Source of the DNA: Aquabacterium sp. | GTDB lineage: Bacteria > Pseudomonadota > Gammaproteobacteria > Burkholderiales > Burkholderiaceae_C | DNA length: 5,401 bases | Assembly: GCA_030654555.1 (NCBI GenBank) | Contig: JAURXG010000579.1 | Coordinates: 1 to 5,401 of the forward strand | Reading direction: 5' to 3' | In this document: piece by piece, positions 1 through 4,878 of the stretch | Numbering within the stretch: the first letter of the stretch is position 1 | Layout: every line of letters begins with the position of its first letter | Notes under the pieces: model-generated | The model's database searches: none | Told to the model about the DNA's origin: nothing | The model's input: only the letters and a program-made list of their open reading frames with translations | Program-made: the position numbers and the translations under genes

Positions 1-46
1 GATTCATCGTCATTGCGGAGCCCTCCGTTGGACCAGAGTCACCCTC

Positions 47-111
47 GGTGACCGTCCCCTTCAGCGCCTGAAATCCGCCCTCGGCGGGTTCTGCGCAACG
101 GGACGGTCGCC
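47..111 (+). promoter_or_regulatory. Long imperfect hairpin in the corA leader
   Basis: Bases 47-58 pair with 100-111 over 12 bp (11 Watson-Crick pairs and one G-U). Inside this, GCGC at 64-67 can pair with GCGC at 93-96. Inside that, 72-79 pairs with 83-90 (8 bp with one G-U) around a CTC triloop. There is no downstream T-run, so this is not a typical intrinsic terminator for an upstream gene. The competing hairpin 38-43/47-52 uses the same bases as the start of the outer stem, a switch-like arrangement. A role in corA control is inferred from position only, 75 bases before the start codon. It does not match a magnesium riboswitch (M-box or mgtA type) that I can recognise. Confidence 0.4.
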
Positions 112-136
112 ACGCCACCGCCCTGTTATGTGCCCC

Positions 137-169
137 GCGCCGGCAGATCGTCGTTCGATCGCGCGGCGC
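137..169 (+). promoter_or_regulatory. Hairpin next to the corA ribosome binding site
   Basis: GCGCCG at 137-142 pairs with CGGCGC at 164-169. After a symmetric 3x3 internal loop, GATCG at 146-150 pairs with CGATC at 156-160 around a five-base loop. A perfect 14-bp palindrome at 161-174 overlaps the 3' arm and offers an alternative pairing. The structure ends 6 bases before the GGAGAG, so it could affect ribosome access, but short GC palindromes are common at this base composition. Confidence 0.3.
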
Positions 170-175
170 CGCGCT

Positions 176-181
176 GGAGAG
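176..181 (+). promoter_or_regulatory. Ribosome binding site of corA
   Basis: GGAGAG lies 4 bases before the ATG at 186. It supports that ATG over the out-of-frame ATG at 128 and GTG at 130, which have no such sequence. Confidence 0.7.
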
Positions 182-185
182 CCTC

Positions 186-1148
186 ATGCTCAATGTCTTC
201 ACACTGGCCCAAGGCAGGCTGGTGCAGCAGGAAATCGAAAGCCCGCAGTCGCTGGCGGCGGAGTCGCCGGTCTGGGTCGACCTGGAGTCGCCCTCGCCGA
301 TGGAGAAGGGCTGGATCGCCGCCCGCTTCGGATTGACGCTGCCCGACAACATCGTCGACGACGACCTCGAAGAATCGGCTCGGTTCTATGAAGAGGACAA
401 CGGCGAGCTGCACATCCGGTCCGACTTCCTGATCGACGACGACGTGACGCCACGCAACGTGCGCGTGGCCTTCATCCTGAAAGAGGGCGTGCTGTTCTCG
501 GTGCACGGCGAGGACTTGCCGGTGTTCCGCCTGCTGCGCCTGCGCGCGCGGCGCACGGTGGCGCTGATCGGCGACGCCAAGGACGTGCTGCTCAAGCTCT
601 ACGATGCCGACGCCGAGTATTCGGCCGATGCGCTGGAGGGCATCTACGACAGCCTGGAGAAGGTGAGCGCGCGGGTGCTCAAGCAAGAGGTCGACGACCG
701 CGCCGCCGGGGATGCCTTGAGCGCGATCGCCAAGGAGGAAGACCTGAACGGCCGCATCCGCCGCAACGTGATGGACACCCGCCGCGCGGTGAGCTTCATG
801 ATGCGCAGCCGGCTGCTCAATGCCGAGCAGTTCGAGGAGGCGCGGCAGATTATGCGCGACATCGACTCGCTCGACAGCCACACCGCCTTCCTGTTCGACA
901 AGATCAACTTCCTGATGGACGCGACGGTCGGTTTCATCAACATCAACCAGAACAAGATCATCAAGATCTTCTCGGTGGCCAGCGTGGCGCTGCTGCCGCC
1001 CACGCTGATCGCCAGCATCTACGGCATGAACTTCAAGTACATGCCCGAGCTGGACCAGACCTGGGGCTATCCACTGGCGCTGGGGCTGATGATTTCGTCG
1101 GTGGCGGCGCCCTTCATCTACTTCCGCCGCAAGGGTTGGTTGCGCTGA
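186..1148 (+). CDS. corA: Magnesium/divalent cation transporter CorA
   Basis: This is a CorA-family inner-membrane channel of 320 residues, the usual length. Family members form pentamers that let Mg2+ (also Co2+ and Ni2+) into the cytoplasm and gate on intracellular Mg2+. The first ~255 residues are the acidic, mostly helical cytoplasmic domain. Two membrane helices follow at about 259-281 and 295-313. The signature Gly-Met-Asn is at residues 280-282, at the end of the first helix. The short periplasmic loop after it contains Met-Pro-Glu-Leu, as in proteobacterial CorA. The protein ends in a basic tail (RRKGWLR) facing the cytoplasm. The GMN plus MPEL loop favours CorA over the zinc-type relative ZntB, though the family does not predict the metal perfectly. 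The start is set by the GGAGAG 4 bases upstream. The gene appears to be transcribed alone from a structured leader. Confidence 0.95.
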   Translation: MLNVFTLAQGRLVQQEIESPQSLAAESPVWVDLESPSPMEKGWIAARFGLTLPDNIVDDDLEESARFYEEDNGELHIRSDFLIDDDVTPRNVRVAFILKEGVLFSVHGEDLPVFRLLRLRARRTVALIGDAKDVLLKLYDADAEYSADALEGIYDSLEKVSARVLKQEVDDRAAGDALSAIAKEEDLNGRIRRNVMDTRRAVSFMMRSRLLNAEQFEEARQIMRDIDSLDSHTAFLFDKINFLMDATVGFININQNKIIKIFSVASVALLPPTLIASIYGMNFKYMPELDQTWGYPLALGLMISSVAAPFIYFRRKGWLR

Positions 1149-1180
1149 ACCCACGGTTCCTCGGTCTGAAGATGCAACAA

Positions 1181-1196
1181 GGCGCACGATTGCGCT
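1181..1196 (+). terminator. Weak hairpin after corA, possible terminator
   Basis: Bases 1182-1186 (GCGCA) pair with 1191-1195 (TGCGC) around a CGAT tetraloop, with one extra G-T pair outside. It lies 33 bases past the corA stop. No T-run follows on the plus strand, so if corA transcription ends here it may need Rho. This is a weak call. Confidence 0.2.
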
Positions 1197-1236
1197 AACG
1201 TGCCAGCCGTCACACCACCGCCGGCGTGGCCCCGCC

Positions 1237-1242
1237 TACACT
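1237..1242 (+). promoter_or_regulatory. Candidate -10 element close to the start codon
   Basis: TACACT fits the TAnnnT pattern of a sigma-70 -10 box and ends 8 bases before the ATG at 1251. A transcript starting about 7 bases downstream would begin almost at the start codon and be leaderless or nearly so. No good -35 hexamer is visible at the expected spacing, which lowers confidence. Confidence 0.3.
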
Positions 1243-1250
1243 GAGCTGCC

Positions 1251-1718
1251 ATGCCCCTTGTCCTGCGCCCTTTTCGCCTGCTGACCTCGCTACTGATGGC
1301 TGCAGCGGCTGCTTTGGCCGCCGTGCCCGCCGCCGCACAGTTCGCAATGGTGCCCTCGCCGCTGCTGGCCACCCCGCAGGCCAGTGAGGCCACCACCGAC
1401 GCGGATTACCGCAAGGATGCGGCCAAGCATCTGTACGCGGCCTACCCGATGCGCATCTTCAAGGGCCGCATGCCGCCGCTGCTGTACGGCGTGATGATCG
1501 TCGACACCGAGATCGACGTCGAAGGCAAGATCGTCGACGTGAAGGTGCGGCGCCCACCCGCCGCGCCCGAGGTGGGGCCCTGGGTGGTGGCGATGATCCG
1601 CAAGGCAGCGCCGTTTCCGGCGCCCACCAAGATGGGCAAGGCCGTCTACACCGACATCTGGCTGGTGCACAAGAGCGGCAACTTCCAGCTCGACACGCTG
1701 ACCGAAGGCCAGAACTGA
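1251..1718 (+). CDS. Exported protein with TonB C-terminal-like domain
   Basis: This 155-residue protein has a clear Sec signal peptide: Arg residues at 6 and 9, a hydrophobic Leu/Ala core to about residue 25, and an Ala-Ala-Ala cleavage site after residue 29. The mature protein of about 126 residues is therefore periplasmic. Residues ~65-150 resemble the small alpha/beta domain at the C-terminus of TonB-type energy transducers. The resemblance lies in a strand with an Asp-x-Glu-Gly-Lys-Ile turn (about 89-94), a helix (about 109-119), an Ala-x-Pro-x-Pro stretch (120-125) and a final strand. It lacks the N-terminal anchor kept in true TonB and the Pro-rich spacer, so it is probably not an energy transducer. 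The function is unknown. No Shine-Dalgarno precedes the ATG. The gene converges on the minus-strand operon, and I see no functional link to corA. Confidence 0.75.
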   Translation: MPLVLRPFRLLTSLLMAAAAALAAVPAAAQFAMVPSPLLATPQASEATTDADYRKDAAKHLYAAYPMRIFKGRMPPLLYGVMIVDTEIDVEGKIVDVKVRRPPAAPEVGPWVVAMIRKAAPFPAPTKMGKAVYTDIWLVHKSGNFQLDTLTEGQN

Positions 1719-1728
1719 GGCTGCGCCA

Positions 1729-1768
1729 CGGCGCGCGCCGCCGATGGTGATCAACCGCCGGCGCGCCG
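1729..1768. terminator. GC-rich palindromes between convergent genes
   Basis: The 32-base gap between the two stop codons and its right edge hold two perfect palindromes, 12 bp at 1729-1740 and 10 bp at 1759-1768. Bases 1729-1736 can also pair with 1761-1768 over 8 bp, making one larger hairpin readable from both strands. The second palindrome lies inside the last codons of the minus-strand gene. There is no T-run on either strand, so a bidirectional terminator role rests only on its place between converging genes. Confidence 0.3.
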
Positions 1769-2203
1769 CTTCAGCCAGCGCATCAGCGCGCCCACCACGG
1801 GCAGCTTCTCGTACAGCTCTTCGGCGGCATCCCAGTAGTCCCGGTGCATCGCCACCCGGCCGTCGGCATCGAAGTGCAGGTGGCTGGCGCCGTGGATGCA
1901 CATCGCCGCAGCGCCCACACCGCGGGTGCGGAAGCGGAAGTCCCAGGTCAGGAAGCAGTCGTCGCCGCTGGCCACGATGGCCAGCACCTCGAAGCGGGGT
2001 CCGTCGAGCTGCTTGAACATGTGGCCGAAGATGCGGGCGATGGCGGCCACGCCCTGCACCTGGTTGAACGGGTCCTTGAAGCGCGCATCGTCGGCATAGA
2101 CGCCGCGCAGCGCCGGCAGATCGGCGGGCACCAGGGTCTCGTAGAGCGACACCACGCGCTGCACGCGCGGGTCGGCGTGGCGCGATGCAGCGGCCTCAGA
2201 CAC
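1751..2203 (-). CDS. NTF2/SnoaL-like family protein
   Basis: This is a 150-residue cytoplasmic protein of the NTF2-like superfamily, cone-shaped folds that serve as small enzymes or ligand-binding proteins. Residues 36-51 (Tyr-Ala-Asp-Asp-Ala-x-Phe-x-Asp-Pro-Phe, then Gly 51) form the typical opening of the fold. Residues 105-123 carry Gly-Ala-Ser-His-Leu, an Asp-Gly-Arg turn and His-Arg-Asp-Tyr-Trp-Asp. A basic amphipathic tail (Leu134 to Arg147) follows. The start is GTG, and it overlaps the SDR stop by 8 bases. No Shine-Dalgarno is visible and the next in-frame Met is residue 62, so translation probably depends on coupling. It is the last gene of the minus-strand block. Proteins of this type accompany the SDR in related RpoE/ChrR-linked lipid clusters. 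The substrate is unknown. Catalysis and ligand binding are both possible. Confidence 0.8.
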   Translation of the reverse strand: MSEAAASRHADPRVQRVVSLYETLVPADLPALRGVYADDARFKDPFNQVQGVAAIARIFGHMFKQLDGPRFEVLAIVASGDDCFLTWDFRFRTRGVGAAAMCIHGASHLHFDADGRVAMHRDYWDAAEELYEKLPVVGALMRWLKRRAGG

Positions 2204-2981
2204 GGACCGCGCGGCGCACGGCGCCGAAGTACAGCCCGTCGGGCAAGGGCCGCAGCGCCTTGAGCATGCGCGTGAAGCGCTTGGGGAAGTGGATCTCGAA
2301 CTCGCCCTTCTCCCAGCCCGCCACGATGGCCAGCGCCGCCGCCTCGGGGCTCATCAGCGCGGGCATGTGAAAGCGGTTCTGCGCCGTCAGCGGCGTCTCG
2401 ACGAAGCCCGGGTTGATCAGCGACACGCCCACGCCCCGAGCATGCAGGTCGAGGTACAGCACCTCGGCCAGGTTGATCAGCGCGGCCTTGGTCGGCCCGT
2501 ACGCCAGCGCATTGGGCAGGCCGCGGTAGCCGGCCACGCTGGCCACCAGGCTCAGGTGCGCCGGCGTGCCGGCGGCCGCCTGGCGCAGCAGCGTGGGCAG
2601 CACCGCGTCCAGCAGGTTGAGCGCGCCCACGTAGTTGATCTGCTGGTGGCGCAGCGCATCGGCCAGGTCGAAGCTGGTGGCCTGCATGGCGCGGTAGTGG
2701 CCGGCGCAGTACAGCGCCAGGTCGATGCGGCCGTCGAGCGCCAGCAGGTCGCGGGTGGCGGCATGCAGGCTCTGCACGTCGGTGGCGTCCAGCGGCAGCG
2801 CGCGGGCGCCGGGGTGCTCGGCGACGAAGGCGTCCAGCGCCTCGGCGCCACGCGCCGACACCGTGACCCGGGCGCCCAGCTGGTGCAGCCGCGTGGCGGT
2901 GGCGCGGCCGATGCCGGTGGACGCGCCCACCAGCCAGACATGCTGGCCTTGCCAGTCGGTGATGCGGGGGTTCAGGGCCAT
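2196..2981 (-). CDS. Short-chain dehydrogenase/reductase (SDR)
   Basis: This is a 261-residue classical SDR of usual length, an NAD(P)-dependent oxidoreductase with a Rossmann fold. The cofactor-binding glycines are at 19-25 (Gly-Ala-Ser-Thr-Gly-Ile-Gly). The acidic Asp-Ala-Thr-Asp for the adenine ring is at 65-68. The catalytic set is complete: Asn116, Ser148, Tyr161 and Lys165, with Tyr-x-x-x-Lys spacing and Pro-Gly at 191-192. Arg44 just after strand 2 would suit NADPH, an inference. Two oddities are Val at 18, where the motif usually has Thr, and Tyr-Cys-Ala-Gly (91-94) in place of Asn-Asn-Ala-Gly. The chosen ATG at 2981 gives an N-terminus of normal length, 17 bases after the lipoprotein stop, with no strong Shine-Dalgarno. 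It overlaps the next gene. The substrate is unknown. The context suggests a lipid-derived keto or hydroxy compound. Confidence 0.9.
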   Translation of the reverse strand: MALNPRITDWQGQHVWLVGASTGIGRATATRLHQLGARVTVSARGAEALDAFVAEHPGARALPLDATDVQSLHAATRDLLALDGRIDLALYCAGHYRAMQATSFDLADALRHQQINYVGALNLLDAVLPTLLRQAAAGTPAHLSLVASVAGYRGLPNALAYGPTKAALINLAEVLYLDLHARGVGVSLINPGFVETPLTAQNRFHMPALMSPEAAALAIVAGWEKGEFEIHFPKRFTRMLKALRPLPDGLYFGAVRRAVRV

Positions 2982-2998
2982 CAGGGGCTTTCGAGGGT

Positions 2999-3571
2999 TC
3001 AGCCGGGCAGGCGTTGGAAGGACAGCAGCACCTCGCCAAGCCGGATGCCGAACTTGCTCATCACCGCCCGGTTGAGCATCACCTGCTCGTCGACCAGGAA
3101 CATCCAGTCGTCGAACTGCACCTCCCAGGTACGACCGTCGACCGGCAGCAGCAGCGTGTAGCGCCAGTTGAACGCGTTGCCGCCGGCCTGGCCGACGGCC
3201 TCGCCCAGCACGTCGGCGGCGCGGCCGGTGTAGCGGCCGTCGGCGCCGCGCTGCAGCGTCCACACGCGGGTCTCCTGGCGGCCGTCGGCGTAGCTGAAGC
3301 GCTCGTCCAGCGTGCCGGTGTCGCCCACCCAGGTGCCGGTCATCTGCACCGTGAAGCGCTGCAGCACCTTGCCGCCGCGGTCGGTGACGATGCCGTGCGC
3401 CAGCAGCTTGCCGTTGAAGTACTGCTTCAGGTCGAGCTTGGGCGACTGGCTGGCGTAATCGGCGGGCGTGGGGCTGGCGCAGCCGGTCAGCGCCCAGGGC
3501 GACAGGCCGGCCAGGGCCAGCATGACGACGCTGATCCAGCGGCGCAGGTGAAGCGACAGGCGGGGGGTCAT
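2999..3571 (-). CDS. DUF3833-type lipoprotein
   Basis: This is a 190-residue lipoprotein precursor. Arg residues at 4, 10 and 11 precede a hydrophobic stretch (13-28) and the lipobox Leu-Thr-Gly-Cys, with the acylated cysteine at 31. The residue after Cys is Ala rather than Asp, so the usual rule predicts sorting to the outer membrane. The mature part has a beta-rich, lipocalin-like look: Leu-Asp-Leu-Lys-Gln-Tyr-Phe-Asn-Gly at 46-54, repeated short strands, and Phe-Asp-Asp-Trp-Met-Phe (153-158) before Met-x-Asn-Arg (165-168). These features match the DUF3833 family as I know it. The start ATG overlaps the MFS stop by 4 bases (ATGA). Family members sit beside the cyclopropane-synthase-like and DUF1365 genes in other proteobacteria. 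A role in binding or delivering modified lipid at the envelope is a guess. Confidence 0.85.
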   Translation of the reverse strand: MTPRLSLHLRRWISVVMLALAGLSPWALTGCASPTPADYASQSPKLDLKQYFNGKLLAHGIVTDRGGKVLQRFTVQMTGTWVGDTGTLDERFSYADGRQETRVWTLQRGADGRYTGRAADVLGEAVGQAGGNAFNWRYTLLLPVDGRTWEVQFDDWMFLVDEQVMLNRAVMSKFGIRLGEVLLSFQRLPG

Positions 3572-4878
3572 GGGCGGTCCAGGTGGTGTCGGTGGTGCCA
3601 GAGCAGCGCGGCGGCGCCGGCTTTCAGCAGGCAGGGGATGGCGGCGTAGACCAGCGCCAGCGAGCCCAGTGCCGCCGCGTCGCGCGAGCCGGGTGCATAG
3701 CCCAGCGCCTGCAGCGCCGGCAGCGCCAGGCCGGCGGCCAGTGCCAGGTTGAGCTTGTTGGCGCAGGTCCACCAGCCGAAGTAGTTGCCTTCGTGGCGCA
3801 AGGCATGGCCGGCGCGCTGGATCACGCCGGTGAGCAGCGCGCTGGGGATGGCCAGGTCGGCACCCAGCGCGATACCCGAGCCCACGCAGATGGCGACGAA
3901 GGCGGCGCCGTCGCCGGCCCCCAGCCGGGTGGCCCAGACGAAGGCGGCAATCGCCAGCCCCATGCCCGCCAGCCAGCAGGGCACCAGGCCGAAACGCGCC
4001 ACCGCCCGCACCCACAGCGGCATCGACAGCGCGGCGGCGGCAAAGTAGCTGCCGAGGAACAGCGGCTCCCAGGTCGGCGCCTGCAAGCGGTCGCGGATGA
4101 AGAAGATCACCAGCGTGGCCGGCACCGCGCTGGCCACGCCGTTGAGCACGAACACCGCCATCAGCCGGCGGAAGGCGGGCACGCGCCACGGCAGCGCCCA
4201 GGCGCGCGGTTCGGCCGGTTGGCCCGGCTGCATCAGGCGCAGCGGTGCCGCGCGAAACGGCGCCCCGCCCAGCAAGGCGATGGCCAGCGCCAGGCCGCCG
4301 ATGCACACCGCCACCATCACCGGGATGCCCGCCAGCGCGGGCAGCACGCTGGCGGCCAGCACGCCGGCCAGCGACAGGCCCTCGCGCCAGCCGGCGATGC
4401 GCGCCTGGGCGGCATCGCCGCCGCCCAGCCGAGCGCCCCAGGCCTGGTGCAGCACGCCCAGGGCGCTGTAGCCCAGACAGGTGACCACCAGCGCGGCGGC
4501 GCACCAGGCGAGCAAGGCGTTGCTGCCCCGCACCGGTGGGAAGAACAGCGCGGCAAAGCCCAGCGCCATCAGCAGCGCCGCGCCGCAAGCCGCGGCCATC
4601 ACCTGTGCGCGCGGGCGCGCCAGGCCGCGGTCGATCACCCGGCCCAGCCAGGGATCGACCACCGCATCGAGCGCGCGCGTGCCCAGCAGCACCGCGCCCA
4701 GCCCGGCCAGCGGCACACCCAGCTGCGCGGCGTAGTGATTCGGCAGCAGCACGTACAGCGGCAGCGCGGCAAAGGCCAGCGGTGCGCCCAGCGCGCCGTA
4801 GCGCAGGCCGTCGAGCAGGCTCAACGCCGGGCTGCCCGAGGGCACCCCCAGTCGCGGCGCCAACGTGCCGCCGTTCAT
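3568..4878 (-). CDS. MFS transporter, GPH/melibiose-carrier-like
   Basis: This is a 436-residue integral membrane protein with about 12 hydrophobic segments, the first near 28-48 and the last near 403-427. Asp71, Asp75-Pro76, Gly79 and Asp83-Arg84 form the Asp-x3-Asp-Pro-x2-Gly-x3-Asp-Arg signature after helix 2, seen in the glycoside-pentoside-hexuronide (GPH, COG2211) branch of the MFS. Trp164-Arg165-Glu166 in the next half-loop, Asp341-Leu-Ala-Ile-Pro (341-345), His362-Glu363-Gly364 and Lys375 also fit that branch. A His-rich tail (428-432) ends the protein. The ATG at 4878 overlaps the upstream stop as ATGA. The longer reading frame upstream is only overlap with the neighbour. No sugar-metabolism gene is nearby, so a sugar substrate is doubtful. 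In related clusters this transporter travels with lipid-modification genes. The substrate is unknown, possibly a lipid or lipid precursor. Confidence 0.88.
   Translation of the reverse strand: MNGGTLAPRLGVPSGSPALSLLDGLRYGALGAPLAFAALPLYVLLPNHYAAQLGVPLAGLGAVLLGTRALDAVVDPWLGRVIDRGLARPRAQVMAAACGAALLMALGFAALFFPPVRGSNALLAWCAAALVVTCLGYSALGVLHQAWGARLGGGDAAQARIAGWREGLSLAGVLAASVLPALAGIPVMVAVCIGGLALAIALLGGAPFRAAPLRLMQPGQPAEPRAWALPWRVPAFRRLMAVFVLNGVASAVPATLVIFFIRDRLQAPTWEPLFLGSYFAAAALSMPLWVRAVARFGLVPCWLAGMGLAIAAFVWATRLGAGDGAAFVAICVGSGIALGADLAIPSALLTGVIQRAGHALRHEGNYFGWWTCANKLNLALAAGLALPALQALGYAPGSRDAAALGSLALVYAAIPCLLKAGAAALLWHHRHHLDRP

Larger units (their letters stand above)
1..185 (+). other. Non-coding, hairpin-rich leader upstream of corA
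   Basis: I see no convincing gene in this stretch. It holds a series of inverted repeats: a short hairpin at 15-28, a perfect 6-bp hairpin at 38-52, an extended hairpin at 47-111 and another at 137-169. They are followed by the corA ribosome binding site. The hairpins at 38-52 and 47-111 share bases 47-52 and cannot form together. An ATG at 128 and a GTG at 130 open reading frames that overlap corA out of frame, but neither has a ribosome binding site or a recognisable product. No clear sigma-70 promoter could be assigned. Part of the stretch may belong to the end of an upstream transcript. Confidence 0.6.

Noticed and set aside
72..90. Intrinsic terminator of an upstream gene
   Set aside because: The hairpin is good, but CTGCGC follows it rather than a T-run, and it nests inside a larger stem.
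128..391. Short leader ORF starting at ATG 128 (or GTG 130) and overlapping corA, as a possible regulatory peptide
   Set aside because: There is no ribosome binding site and no recognisable product, and the frame is long only because of GC bias. The Salmonella corL precedent made it worth checking, but nothing here resembles it.
126..1187. 353-codon open frame antisense to corA
   Set aside because: The product is Arg/His/Val/Gln-rich and matches no family, while the sense strand encodes an unmistakable CorA with GMN motif.
2196..3263. Longer SDR start upstream of base 2981
   Set aside because: The extension reads the lipoprotein gene out of frame. The ATG at 2981 gives a normal SDR N-terminus.
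2999..4588. Apparent 529-codon protein joining an Arg/Gly/Ala-rich part to the lipoprotein
   Set aside because: The upstream part is an out-of-frame reading of the transporter. The real start is the ATG at 3571, followed by a signal peptide and lipobox.
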